From a virus, in IMG/VR virus record IMGVR_UViG_3300042863_000552, positions 1 to 37,300 of that record: a DNA stretch of 37,300 nt; one strand, 5' to 3'. The number at the start of each line of letters is the position of its first letter. Positions within the stretch are counted from its first letter, which is position 1. Both the position numbers and the translations under genes were made by a program. Below are positions 1 through 7,326 of this stretch, one piece after another. Under the pieces are notes generated by a model that was not told where the DNA came from, did not search any database, and was given only the letters and a program-made list of their open reading frames with translations.

Positions 1-127
1 GTGTCGAATTTCTCAAAGCATTGTTTAGGTGTTAAACCGCTCCAATACATTTCAAATCTGTAAATTTGTCGGTTGCCTTTCCAAAAGGTGTAACCGCTTA
101 TCTGTTGGTTAAAATCGAAGTATTCCA
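1..127. repeat. Terminal direct repeat, left copy (probable circular-assembly overlap)
   Basis: These 127 bases are identical to the last 127 bases of the window (37174-37300). A perfect repeat of exactly 127 bases is the largest k-mer size used by common short-read assemblers, so I infer an assembly overlap on a circular contig rather than a biological terminal repeat. The non-redundant molecule would be 37,173 bp. Confidence 0.9.
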
Positions 128-128
128 T
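1..128 (-). CDS. Small hypothetical protein spanning the circle junction (5' part)
   Basis: An ATG at 126-128 opens a frame that reads to position 1 (42 codons) and continues on the other side of the circular junction. It starts MEYFDFNQQISGY. Read straight through the 59-bp duplication at the far end it stops after about 52 codons. If one copy of the duplication is removed, it reads 53 codons and ends in TAA just 2 bases before the ATG of the next gene (37078), the spacing typical of this genome. I do not recognise the family. It is the first gene after the methyltransferase and probably belongs to the operon that runs on into the Rad52-like gene. Confidence 0.6.
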   Translation of the reverse strand, partial: MEYFDFNQQISGYTFWKGNRQIYRFEMYWSGLTPKQCFEKFD

Positions 129-214
129 AATATTAATTTTTAAAGTTAAAAAAATTTAAGCTATTACTTTTGTTGTTGCAATAGGTAAGCGTAATTTAGA
201 ATGAGTTTAGATAG

Positions 215-1246
215 TTACATTTCTACATCAAAACTAATTATACCTTGCTTTGCTTGTTGTTCTTTAAATCTTTTTTCCGCCTCTTTTAAATTTAATTTAG
301 CTTGTTTAAAGTAACTATCTTTTAACTCTATACCAATTGCTTTTCTACCCATTGAAACTGGACTAAAAACTTCACTACCTACACCCATAAAAGGCGTTAA
401 AACAACCTCGTTAGGATTAGAATATAGTTCAACAATTCTATCAATAACATCTAACTGCAAAGGATGTACGTGTTTTTCGTCGTCCTCTTCTTTACTATCT
501 CTAAAAGGTAAAACATTATCTATTCTAATATCATCCCAAACACTTGAGGCGTAACGTTGCCAAATGTAATGGTTTAACTTTGTGATTTTATCCGCCTCGT
601 TAATGTTATTTAAGTGTTCCCACAATTCAACCTCGTTTAAATTTGAGTTATTTGCATTGTTCCACGCTCTTAAAATATTTGGTAAAATAGGCACTTCACC
701 AGCATAATGATTAATTCCAAAAGGGTGTGTTACTGGTACTTCGTTTTCGCCTTTTTTAGTAAATACAAGTACATAGTCGGGCATTGCAGTAAAACACTTT
801 GTACTATCTTCAACTATAAATTTATGCATTAAGCTTTGTACCATTGTACGCATACGAACTTTTAAAGGCTCTTTCCAAATCGTAATTCTATTTCTATACT
901 CAAATCCATACTTTTGATGTATGCGTATAATTTCGTTTGGAAAATCCCACAATCTACAAGTATTATCAAATACATCGGTAGCGTGTACCGCAGTTATACG
1001 ACCTTTTTTTGTTACTCTTGCTATTTCAGCTACTAAAAATTCGTATTGCTCCAAAAATTGCTCTTTACTTTCGCAGTTACTAAAATCATTTTCGCTACTT
1101 GAATAATTGTATAATCCCGCAAAAGGTGGACTATAAACCGATAAATCAATACTTTCATTTTCAAGTGTTGGAAGTACTAACATACAATCACTATTATAAA
1201 TTGCGTAGTTTTCTGTAACTACTTGGTCTTTTACTTTGTTTTCCAT
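215..1246 (-). CDS. Amino (N4/N6) DNA methyltransferase
   Basis: A 343-residue S-adenosylmethionine-dependent DNA methyltransferase of the N6-adenine/N4-cytosine class. The catalytic motif IV is SPPF at about residues 39-42, and the SAM-binding motif comes late (TPFMGVGSEV followed by GRKAIGIEL near residue 285). Motif IV before motif I is the beta-group order, and the leading Ser is commoner in N4-cytosine enzymes, though specificity cannot be read with certainty. It starts 3 bases after the stop of the helicase-like gene upstream, so the two are probably co-transcribed. No restriction endonuclease is visible, so self-protection of phage DNA against host restriction is the likely role (inference). 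Confidence 0.9.
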   Translation of the reverse strand: MENKVKDQVVTENYAIYNSDCMLVLPTLENESIDLSVYSPPFAGLYNYSSSENDFSNCESKEQFLEQYEFLVAEIARVTKKGRITAVHATDVFDNTCRLWDFPNEIIRIHQKYGFEYRNRITIWKEPLKVRMRTMVQSLMHKFIVEDSTKCFTAMPDYVLVFTKKGENEVPVTHPFGINHYAGEVPILPNILRAWNNANNSNLNEVELWEHLNNINEADKITKLNHYIWQRYASSVWDDIRIDNVLPFRDSKEEDDEKHVHPLQLDVIDRIVELYSNPNEVVLTPFMGVGSEVFSPVSMGRKAIGIELKDSYFKQAKLNLKEAEKRFKEQQAKQGIISFDVEM

Positions 1247-1249
1247 TTT

Positions 1250-2620
1250 TTAAATAAATTTAGGTTTAATAATTACTTTGTTAAATTCTTTTGTAACGTG
1301 TTCAAAACTACGATTAACATTTTCAGTTAGATTTTTATGTAGTTGTATTGCTTTTTGTGTTTTTTGTTCAAGTGCCTCTAATACCCTTGTTTGTCCGTCT
1401 GATATAACCATATCAATAGTAACGTCATTCTTTTGCCCAAATCTCCAAAATCTACGAATAGCTTGATAATATTGTTCATAACTCCACGTAGGAAAAAATA
1501 CCGAGTGATTGCAATGTTGCCAATTCAAACCCATTGAAGTCATTTTTGCCTTTGTAATTAAACGTTCTATTTCTCCATTTGCAAAAGCTAAAAGTATTTC
1601 TTCTTTTTTATCGATGCTTTGACTTCCTATAATTTCAACGGCTTTACTGTCTGACGATTTTAAAATTGCACTTTCGTTATTTGTGTTACACCAGTAAACC
1701 GATGTTTTGCCTTGTGCCAATTCAATAGCTTTTTCACATCTTTTTTCTTCGGTTTGTTTTTGTTCAAGTCTAACCTCTGTCATACTTTTAGCAATAGGTG
1801 TAAACATTGTTATTTGACCGTTAATGTCGAACATTTCTTGATTTTCGACAATATGCCTATTTATAAAAAGTTCTGGCAAATTATAACGTTCGTTACTAAA
1901 TCCTAAATCACTAGGCATTTTAGCCATAATTGACCATTGATTTACCCAAGCGAAAAAATCCTTTTCAGCGTGTGGTTTTAAATAGAATTTTTCGCCAATA
2001 TTTCTGTTATTACTATCAACACTATTTTGATTGTTTTTAAAAAACTTACCTAACATATCCATATAACCCATATATCCTAAAGCCTCGCTACTTGTTCCCA
2101 ATTCTATAAAATCGTTTGGACTTGGTGTTGCAGTTGATAAAAAACGATAAGGTATTTTTTTAACAAAAGATGTTACCTCTTGTTTTATTTTTCCGTCAAA
2201 GTTTTTTAAAATACTACTCTCATCTAAAATAACTCCTTCAAAATCCTTTTCGTTAAAGTAGTGTAAACGTTCGTAATTACATACAACTATTTTTTTAGTA
2301 TGCTTTCCGTCTTTAGAATATTCGATATCTTCAATACCTAACTTTTCAGCCTCTAAGATAAATTGAAACGCAACCGCTAAAGGTGTTAATATCAATACTT
2401 TTTTATTAGTATGATTTACGATGTTTTTTGCTAATGATAATTGAACTAAAGTTTTGCCTAACCCAGTATCTAAAAAAACTGCGCTTCTACCTTTTTCAAT
2501 AGCTTTTTCAATAACATATTTTTGGAAGTCAAAAGCAATATCGGGAATATAATTTGCTTTAAATCCGAAGTTACCTATTGAGTGTTTTTTATTCTCAATA
2601 AATTTTAAATAATCATTCAT
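1250..2620 (-). CDS. SNF2/DEAD-like superfamily 2 helicase
   Basis: A 456-residue SF2 ATPase. It shows a Q-like entry at about residue 33 (FQKYVIEKA), Walker A DTGLGKT at 51-57, Walker B LDESS at 132-136, motif III STATPSPND at 162-170, and a C-terminal motif VI region QAIRRFWRFGQ followed by a valine-rich strand. The QxxRRFWRxGQ motif is typical of the SNF2 branch. Helicase-methyltransferase pairs are common in Bacteroidota phages; the role may be DNA processing or counter-defence. The gene lies directly downstream of a structured leader (2633-2732) and 3 bases before the methyltransferase. Confidence 0.85.
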   Translation of the reverse strand: MNDYLKFIENKKHSIGNFGFKANYIPDIAFDFQKYVIEKAIEKGRSAVFLDTGLGKTLVQLSLAKNIVNHTNKKVLILTPLAVAFQFILEAEKLGIEDIEYSKDGKHTKKIVVCNYERLHYFNEKDFEGVILDESSILKNFDGKIKQEVTSFVKKIPYRFLSTATPSPNDFIELGTSSEALGYMGYMDMLGKFFKNNQNSVDSNNRNIGEKFYLKPHAEKDFFAWVNQWSIMAKMPSDLGFSNERYNLPELFINRHIVENQEMFDINGQITMFTPIAKSMTEVRLEQKQTEEKRCEKAIELAQGKTSVYWCNTNNESAILKSSDSKAVEIIGSQSIDKKEEILLAFANGEIERLITKAKMTSMGLNWQHCNHSVFFPTWSYEQYYQAIRRFWRFGQKNDVTIDMVISDGQTRVLEALEQKTQKAIQLHKNLTENVNRSFEHVTKEFNKVIIKPKFI

Positions 2621-2632
2621 ATTAAAAGAAAA

Positions 2633-2732
2633 GCCTTACTTCTAATCATACAACTGGAACTTGTATTTTCAAAATAAGGCGTTGATGTTTTTTGTTAGGT
2701 AGTTCCAGTACCTTTTTGATTTGTCAAAGATA
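2633..2732 (-). promoter_or_regulatory. Structured 5' leader of the helicase-methyltransferase operon
   Basis: On the minus strand a TATCTTTG box (2725-2732) matches the Bacteroidota -7 consensus TAnnTTTG, although no good -33 box sits at the right distance. The roughly 97-base leader that follows contains two interleaved complementary pairs. AGTTCCAGT (2701-2709) pairs with ACTGGAACT (2653-2661), and TAAGGC (2675-2680) pairs with GCCTTA (2633-2638). The order A-B-A'-B' is that of a pseudoknot. On the transcript the second pair is followed by a U-rich run, so it could also act as a terminator. Function is inferred from pairing only. Confidence 0.45.
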
Positions 2733-2761
2733 AATATAATTTTGTTAAGAATTATTCTAAA

Positions 2762-2881
2762 TTAGCATTCCTTAAACAATATTTTTAGTATTAATTTTCT
2801 TTTGTAGTACTCTTTGTTGTATGCTTTTTTACGTTCTTTATTTTTAGCGTACCAAATGCGTGTTTTTTCTGCTTTAGTCAT
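2762..2881 (-). CDS. Small basic hypothetical protein
   Basis: A 39-residue Lys/Arg/Tyr-rich peptide (begins MTKAEKTRIWYAKNKERK). It overlaps the stop of the preceding DnaA-domain gene by ATGA, the coupling used throughout this genome, which supports translation. The basic helical composition suggests nucleic-acid binding, but no family can be named. It is the last gene before the leader region of the helicase operon. Confidence 0.6.
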   Translation of the reverse strand: MTKAEKTRIWYAKNKERKKAYNKEYYKRKLILKILFKEC

Positions 2882-3207
2882 CTTAAACTTAAATAATTAA
2901 TGGTACAAGGATTGCAATTACTTAAATCTTTAAATTGATATTTATTGATTTGATTTTCCAATGCTTTAAAATCTTCATATTGTTTATTTAATTCGTAAAC
3001 CTTTAAAGCGTGAATTATAGACGAATGATGTCTATTGAAATAACTACCTATTTTACCCAAACTATAATTGCTTTTTTTGTAGATAGTATTTATTAAAATA
3101 GCTCTTAAATAAACGTATTTTCGTTTTCTTTAATTACTTCTTAAATTAACATCAAACTTTATTTCAGTTGTTTTAATAAGTGTTTTAATACTTGATTCTT
3201 TCATCAT
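2878..3207 (-). pseudogene. DnaA domain IV-like small DNA-binding protein, interrupted by an in-frame TAA
   Basis: The frame opens with an ATG at 3207 that overlaps the upstream stop by ATGA. It runs 25 codons to a TAA at 3130-3132, then stays open for 83 more codons to 2878. The second part reads RKRKYVYLRAILINTIYKK, then SLGKIGSYFNRHHSSIIHAL. This matches the DnaA C-terminal domain, in which an R-A-I helix is followed by an IGxxFxxRxHSxxIHA helix-turn-helix that contacts DnaA boxes. Stand-alone versions occur in Bacteroidota phages and start with a short segment like the one before the TAA. One base change (for example AAA or CAA to TAA) would explain the break. The alternatives are a recent nonsense mutation, an assembly error, readthrough, or internal initiation at TTG (3060). 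Confidence 0.7.
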
Positions 3208-3542
3208 CTTAATATTTTATTAGTTATACCATTCATACTTTTAGCGTCTTTATCGTAGGCATCAATCATATAACAGATATTTTCCATATCGTATATTGGA
3301 ATTTTCGATATACGTTTTATAAAGTTTTCAAACACTTGGTAAACGTGGCCGGTGCTATCTGATTCCTTTTCAAAAAACTTGTCGTAATGCTCTTGCTCAG
3401 CTTTCATCAACAAAGGTAAAACTAAATTTAACTTTTGCTTTAGTTCTTTTTGATAGTATCCAGTGTGTTTAATAGCCTCGAGTTGATTCAAGGCTATTTG
3501 AGTACTCATCACACTTGTAGTTATTTTATCTACTAATTCCAT
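3204..3542 (-). CDS. Hypothetical phage protein (112 aa)
   Basis: A soluble, mostly helical, acidic protein starting MELVDKITTSVMSTQ. It contains no membrane segment and no metal-binding Cys/His cluster. It begins 2 bases after the stop of the 284-residue gene and ends in an ATGA overlap with the broken DnaA-like gene, so it belongs to the same accessory operon. I do not recognise the family. Confidence 0.65.
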   Translation of the reverse strand: MELVDKITTSVMSTQIALNQLEAIKHTGYYQKELKQKLNLVLPLLMKAEQEHYDKFFEKESDSTGHVYQVFENFIKRISKIPIYDMENICYMIDAYDKDAKSMNGITNKILR

Positions 3543-3544
3543 AA

Positions 3545-4399
3545 CTAAACATTTTTAGAAAGGTTTTTAACTATTTTACCCAACTTTTTATCACTATCGG
3601 TTAACGTAATAATTGACAAAGGGATTTTAATGTAGGTTTCTTCTTGTGGGTATGTTTTTGCCCAAATACCATTATTAAAAATAGTATAACAACCATTTTC
3701 CATTTGATATATCAAAGTATTGCTAAATCCTGAATAAACAAATTTACCATTTACTAATTTCTGACAAGACTTTGAACCGATTTGTCCAGCAATACAAATA
3801 ATATGATTATTTTCGTATTGTTTCTTAACCGCCTCATTTTTCAAAGCAGTTTCTACTTCTTGGGGTGTAGCTTTTCTGAATTTACCATTATGCGAATGTG
3901 AAACCCATTCACATTCATTGCACCAAGTTTTATAAGCACAAATACCATAACCTTTGCCATCTTTTACATTAAATTGTAATGCTCCGTTTTCAAATATATA
4001 ATAAGTATTGTCTTCCAACTCATTTTTTACCACTCCGTTATTAATCATTACTTCTTTTATTTTCTCATCTCTGCAAAGTTCTGTTATTAACTCGGGGGTT
4101 AGTTTTGAAAGGTCGATATTACTATTACTATTATCCTCAACTATTCCACACGCTTTTAAGAATGTTTCTTTATCAAATGTTTCGTAAACTTTAGCTCCGA
4201 TATTATTGTTATAAGTTCCTAATCCTAATTTATCATCATTTTCATACCAATTAATTAAATAAGGATTTGCATCATCAGTTTTAGTTGACAAAACTTCTAA
4301 ATCTAATTTTTTAAATATACTTACAATTTCTTGTATTTCATTTTGATTTGCTAACATACAAATCGGTGTAAACTCTTCTATTTTTTTGTAATTTGTCAT
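3545..4399 (-). CDS. Hypothetical phage protein (284 aa)
   Basis: The largest unknown in the accessory operon. The N-terminal 90 residues are mixed alpha/beta. Around residue 110 comes LTPELITELCRDEKIKEVM, then two similar beta-rich repeats, one near residue 132 (YYIFENGALQFNV) and one near residue 233 (MENGCYTIFNNGIWAKTY). The middle carries CNECEW and a His-rich patch. The duplicated F-x-N-G strands suggest tandem small beta domains. No catalytic motif is evident. It starts 1 base after the preceding 59-residue gene. Confidence 0.65.
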   Translation of the reverse strand: MTNYKKIEEFTPICMLANQNEIQEIVSIFKKLDLEVLSTKTDDANPYLINWYENDDKLGLGTYNNNIGAKVYETFDKETFLKACGIVEDNSNSNIDLSKLTPELITELCRDEKIKEVMINNGVVKNELEDNTYYIFENGALQFNVKDGKGYGICAYKTWCNECEWVSHSHNGKFRKATPQEVETALKNEAVKKQYENNHIICIAGQIGSKSCQKLVNGKFVYSGFSNTLIYQMENGCYTIFNNGIWAKTYPQEETYIKIPLSIITLTDSDKKLGKIVKNLSKNV

Positions 4400-4400
4400 C

Positions 4401-4580
4401 TTATTTTATTATTTGTGGTTCTACTACTTCGATGTTGTTAATCGGTTTTTTTAATTTGATACTTGTTATTGAAAAGCACCAATATAAAAATGCAATCATT
4501 AAAGATTTTGTTTCAATGTCAAATCCTACTCCTAAATTGATTTGAGTTACGTCTCTTGTTAATTTAAAATTTAGTGTCAT
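4401..4580 (-). CDS. Small hypothetical protein (59 aa)
   Basis: Starts MTLNFKLTRDVTQ and ends in TAA one base before the ATG of the 284-residue gene. The middle (SLMIAFLYWCFSIT) is hydrophobic and could be one short membrane or amphipathic segment. Family unknown. Tight spacing on both sides is the main support. Confidence 0.55.
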   Translation of the reverse strand: MTLNFKLTRDVTQINLGVGFDIETKSLMIAFLYWCFSITSIKLKKPINNIEVVEPQIIK

Positions 4581-4582
4581 AA

Positions 4583-4705
4583 TTATTTCTGTTTATTAAT
4601 TAATATTTCAATTATTGTTTTTTTTAAAATCGGACTTACTAAACTAATCCGATTAATTGATTTTTTGTTAATGAAATTTAGTATTTCGTCGTCGGTGGGT
4701 GTCAT
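4583..4705 (-). CDS. Small hypothetical protein (40 aa)
   Basis: The frame MTPTDDEILNFINKKS to a C-terminal NKQK is flanked by an ATGA overlap with the gene before it and 2 bases to the gene after it. The N-terminal MTPT resembles the next gene upstream (MTPTPQLK), possibly a shared translation-start context. No function can be assigned. Confidence 0.5.
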   Translation of the reverse strand: MTPTDDEILNFINKKSINRISLVSPILKKTIIEILINKQK

Positions 4706-4914
4706 AATCTATCTTTACTTACATAAGTCCCTAAAACGTAATCGTCAATAATTCCTAATTCGTAATCGTAATTAAAATTAACTACCATTTTTTCATCTCT
4801 AAAATATCCACTGCCAAAATCCTCTAACATAATTTCAGCGTCATATTTTTCTAATAAAATTTTAAAATCTTTTTTAAAATCTTCTACTTTTTTAAGTTGC
4901 GGTGTTGGTGTCAT
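4702..4914 (-). CDS. Hypothetical protein (70 aa)
   Basis: The N-terminal helix (LKKVEDFKKDFKILLEKYDA) is followed by beta-hairpin-like acidic strands (IMLEDFGSGY, MVVNFNYDYELG). The order resembles small alpha/beta inhibitors or binding proteins carried by phages, but no family can be assigned. It ends in ATGA with the next gene. Confidence 0.55.
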   Translation of the reverse strand: MTPTPQLKKVEDFKKDFKILLEKYDAEIMLEDFGSGYFRDEKMVVNFNYDYELGIIDDYVLGTYVSKDRL

Positions 4915-4953
4915 ATCAACTTTTTTAAATTGTTTTTTACTCCTTGAATTTTG

Positions 4954-5262
4954 TTAGATGCCATAAATACCATAATAAGGGTCGCTTTCTGCATCGTTGT
5001 TTGTCCCAAATTCCTCAACTTCGTTTTCTCTGTAAGGTGTATCGTTTAATATTTTCCACATTGTTTGAAGTTGCTCATCTGTTGGAATAACTTCAACCCA
5101 TAATCCTTTTTGATTAACACAAAACTCCTCGACGTGGTTTATTCCGCTTTCGTCTTTGTAGAAGTCAACACATATAAACTGATTTTCAAATCTGTAAGCC
5201 CATTCAATATCTGAAATATATTCTAATTTGGCTTGTGCTATTGCGGTGTTAAAGTCTTTCAT
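4954..5262 (-). CDS. Hypothetical acidic protein (102 aa)
   Basis: Starts MKDFNTAIAQAKLEY and ends with a strongly acidic tail (ENEVEEFGTNNDAESDPYYG). No membrane segment is present. Small, very acidic phage proteins are often host-takeover or DNA-mimic factors, but that is only a possibility here. Its start lies inside the last codons of the preceding 51-residue gene (14-base overlap). Confidence 0.55.
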   Translation of the reverse strand: MKDFNTAIAQAKLEYISDIEWAYRFENQFICVDFYKDESGINHVEEFCVNQKGLWVEVIPTDEQLQTMWKILNDTPYRENEVEEFGTNNDAESDPYYGIYGI

Positions 5263-5404
5263 AATCTTGTTGTAATTGGTTAATAAATTGGTTTACTTTT
5301 TGTTGTAGTTGCTCGGGTGTAAATGCGTCAACTATCTTTTGTTTTACGAAAACCCGAATGAGTGTTTTTTTCTCACTCGGGTCAATTGCTTTTCTTCCTC
5401 TCAT
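5249..5404 (-). CDS. Small basic hypothetical protein (51 aa)
   Basis: Begins MRGRKAIDPSEKKTLIRVFV and ends LQQDYERL. Its form, a basic N-terminus followed by an amphipathic helix and a Gln-rich helix, recalls small DNA-binding or ribbon-helix-helix-like proteins, without a certain match. It starts 7 bases after the stop of the 104-residue gene and overlaps the next by 14 bases. Confidence 0.55.
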   Translation of the reverse strand: MRGRKAIDPSEKKTLIRVFVKQKIVDAFTPEQLQQKVNQFINQLQQDYERL

Positions 5405-5411
5405 TATTGTT

Positions 5412-5726
5412 TTAGTTTATAAATTTTATTAATTTTTTAGTGTTATTTATTAATTGTAAATTATGTTTTATAGAGTAATCTAAGTTATCTAAATTTATTT
5501 GTTGAAAAGTATTTACTTCATAATAATCTAAATAAAAACTATCTACTACATTTTGTAAGACTTCTGTTATTTGTTTAAAATCATTAGATAAAGATTTATT
5601 AAACTCTAAATTGTGATATTTAGCATTATTTTTTGCTTTTGTATAATCCAATCTATTTTCTAAAGAATTAACCATATTTGTAAATAATTCAACCGTTATT
5701 ATTTTTTCTATTTCTGTTGATTTCAT
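5412..5726 (-). CDS. Hypothetical protein (104 aa), first gene behind a clear promoter
   Basis: Entirely helical, Asn/Lys/Leu-rich protein (MKSTEIEKIITVELF), with no motif I can name. It is the first gene of the accessory operon transcribed from the promoter at 5766-5796, with a leader of about 35 bases. The operon probably runs through the small genes down to 2762, because no terminator is visible in between. Confidence 0.6.
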   Translation of the reverse strand: MKSTEIEKIITVELFTNMVNSLENRLDYTKAKNNAKYHNLEFNKSLSNDFKQITEVLQNVVDSFYLDYYEVNTFQQINLDNLDYSIKHNLQLINNTKKLIKFIN

Positions 5727-5765
5727 AATTTCTATTTATTAAATTGTTTTGCTTTATTGCTGGTA

Positions 5766-5796
5766 CAAATATACAACCATTATTTTAATTTCAAAA
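5766..5796 (-). promoter_or_regulatory. Bacteroidota-type promoter
   Basis: On the minus strand TTTTG (5792-5796), an 18-base spacer and TATATTTG (5766-5773) match the -33/-7 consensus of the Bacteroidota primary sigma factor. It lies between a terminator (5857-5884) and the 104-residue gene at 5726, so it drives the accessory operon 5726 to 2762. This is a normal host-type promoter, so expression probably does not need a phage factor. Confidence 0.75.
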
Positions 5797-5856
5797 CTTT
5801 TTTAATACTTTTTTAAAATTATTTATTAATTTATAATCATTCCAAATAACAACGCA

Positions 5857-5884
5857 CAAAAAAAGCATCGGTTAAGATGCTTTT
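5857..5884 (-). terminator. Rho-independent terminator after the spanin operon
   Basis: On the minus strand AAAAGCATC, a 6-base loop and GATGCTTTT form a 9-bp stem that runs into TTTTTTT. It lies 11 bases past the stop of the gene at 5895, ending that operon just before the next promoter. Confidence 0.85.
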
Positions 5885-5894
5885 GGTGGTGGAT

Positions 5895-6215
5895 TTATAA
5901 ATTTAACTTTTCTTTTAAATCTGTTTCCATTTGTATAATTTTATTTTCAATATGGTTTTTTATCATTTTTAAAAAATCTATATCATCATCTAAAACCAAA
6001 CAAGAAAAATATTCGTCTTGACTAAAATTGTATTTAGTTTCTTTTCTAAATAACTTAAAAATATGATGCATTAATGATTCTTTTCTAACTGGTTTTTTAG
6101 TAGTTCCGTTTATAATGTTTATTCTATAAGTTATCTCTGGATATAATTCTTTATACTCATTAATTTTACACTGCAAACGTTTTATTTCTTGAATTTTATT
6201 ATTTATTTCGCTCAT
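5895..6215 (-). CDS. Hypothetical coiled-coil protein (106 aa)
   Basis: Both ends are predicted long helices: MSEINNKIQEIKRLQ at the N-terminus and KNHIENKIIQMETDLK at the C-terminus. A basic central stretch (RKESLMHHIFKLFRKETKY) lies between them. No membrane segment is present. It overlaps the spanin-like lipoprotein gene by 4 bases and is the last gene of that operon. Function unknown. Confidence 0.6.
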   Translation of the reverse strand: MSEINNKIQEIKRLQCKINEYKELYPEITYRINIINGTTKKPVRKESLMHHIFKLFRKETKYNFSQDEYFSCLVLDDDIDFLKMIKNHIENKIIQMETDLKEKLNL

Positions 6216-6760
6216 AACTCTAATTTTTCTTTATCCTTTACTATTTTTCTACTCCACAAAACAAACCAAGTAACACCGATTAAAATAACGATTAACCAAA
6301 TCCAATTCCAAAAATTACCTTTGTTGCTTTCGGTTGCTTTTTGTTTTGCTTGAACTTTCGCTTTATACTTTGTTTTTATATCTTTTTTTATCGTTTCAGC
6401 TACTTTTTTTCGTTCAACAACATTTGCATTAGCTTTTGTTTTTTCGTTCGTTTTACGTGTTGTTTTGGTTTTTGTCTTTTTAGTGTTGTTTAAACTTTGA
6501 CTTTTACCATTTTCGTCAACATAAGTAGCTGGTTTTGTATTGTCAATAGGCTCTAAAGTTTCCGTTTCTGTAACTTCTCCAGTTTCTTTGTTGGTTTCTG
6601 TATTATTGGTAACTTTTAAGTTACTATCGGTTTTCGTTTCAATTACTGAATTATCAGTAGTTACCTCTTTAGTAGTTACATCGGTTTTGGTTTGTTGAGT
6701 TTTTCTTGAACCACACCCTATTAATAAAAGTGCGGATAGTAGTATTAGTTTAGTTTTCAT
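6212..6760 (-). CDS. Probable unimolecular spanin (lipoprotein with C-terminal membrane anchor)
   Basis: 182 residues. It has a lipoprotein signal with lipobox LLLIGC (Cys16), then about 130 residues of Thr/Lys-rich, repeat-prone sequence without Cys. A hydrophobic segment at about 149-169 (WNWIWLIVILIGVTWFVLW) and a basic tail end the protein. An outer-membrane lipid anchor at one end and an inner-membrane segment at the other is the architecture of u-spanins such as phage T1 gp11, which fuse the two membranes in the last step of Gram-negative lysis. It is separated from the endolysin by about 1.4 kb, so the assignment rests on topology. It overlaps both neighbours by ATGA. Confidence 0.7.
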   Translation of the reverse strand: MKTKLILLSALLLIGCGSRKTQQTKTDVTTKEVTTDNSVIETKTDSNLKVTNNTETNKETGEVTETETLEPIDNTKPATYVDENGKSQSLNNTKKTKTKTTRKTNEKTKANANVVERKKVAETIKKDIKTKYKAKVQAKQKATESNKGNFWNWIWLIVILIGVTWFVLWSRKIVKDKEKLEL

Positions 6761-6945
6761 TTTTTAACTTTTTTTATTAGTTGTTTTCTATAAATTAACG
6801 TACAAATTAATGTGTCTTTAAAGTTACTAATTTTGATATGAATTATATCAAAACTATCTTCAAGTTGATTAACTCTTTTATTTATTTTAAACTCAAAATC
6901 CTCAATACTATCGTTGTGGAATTTTTGTAAAATTTCTACATTCAT
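6757..6945 (-). CDS. Small hypothetical protein (62 aa)
   Basis: Starts MNVEILQKFHNDSIEDFEF and ends with a basic tail (YRKQLIKKVKK). Helical, no membrane segment. The 4-base overlap with the spanin-like gene and its place in the same operon could fit a lysis accessory, but nothing in the sequence proves it. Confidence 0.55.
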   Translation of the reverse strand: MNVEILQKFHNDSIEDFEFKINKRVNQLEDSFDIIHIKISNFKDTLICTLIYRKQLIKKVKK

Positions 6946-6973
6946 AATTATTTATTTAATTGGTTAAAAATTT

Positions 6974-7324
6974 CTACTGCTTTTTTTCAAAAGATTTATT
7001 TATTAATTCATTTGTTTTAATAATTGCCTCTCTTTGAACTTCTGCTCTTGAAGTGTATAAAAAATCAGATTTATAGTTTTTTATGTAAAACATAAATACT
7101 TCTTTTTGCTTTCTTTGTCCAAATTTACTTTTAAAATTTATATACCAGCCAACACTATCAAACCACTCGATAATAAGTGCGTTTAAAAGCGTTTTGCCAA
7201 TTCCAACATAACTAATAAATAAATCTTTTTGATTATATATTTTAATCATTCTTTGTGAATCGTGTCCTTGCGGATTGTTTAATATCCACTTCTCAAACTC
7301 CTCTTTTGCTTTTCCTTGTAACAT
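6974..7324 (-). CDS. Hypothetical protein (116 aa)
   Basis: Begins MLQGKAKEEFEKWILNN. It has a WFDSVGWYINF core and a basic patch (KSKFGQRKQKEVF), then a helical C-terminus (REAIIKTNELINKSF). The N-terminal L-x-G-KAKEEFEKWxxxN pattern recurs in small proteins of Bacteroidota phages, but I know of no function. It starts 2 bases after the stop of the broken gene at 7327-7434. Confidence 0.6.
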   Translation of the reverse strand: MLQGKAKEEFEKWILNNPQGHDSQRMIKIYNQKDLFISYVGIGKTLLNALIIEWFDSVGWYINFKSKFGQRKQKEVFMFYIKNYKSDFLYTSRAEVQREAIIKTNELINKSFEKKQ

Positions 7325-7326
7325 AT

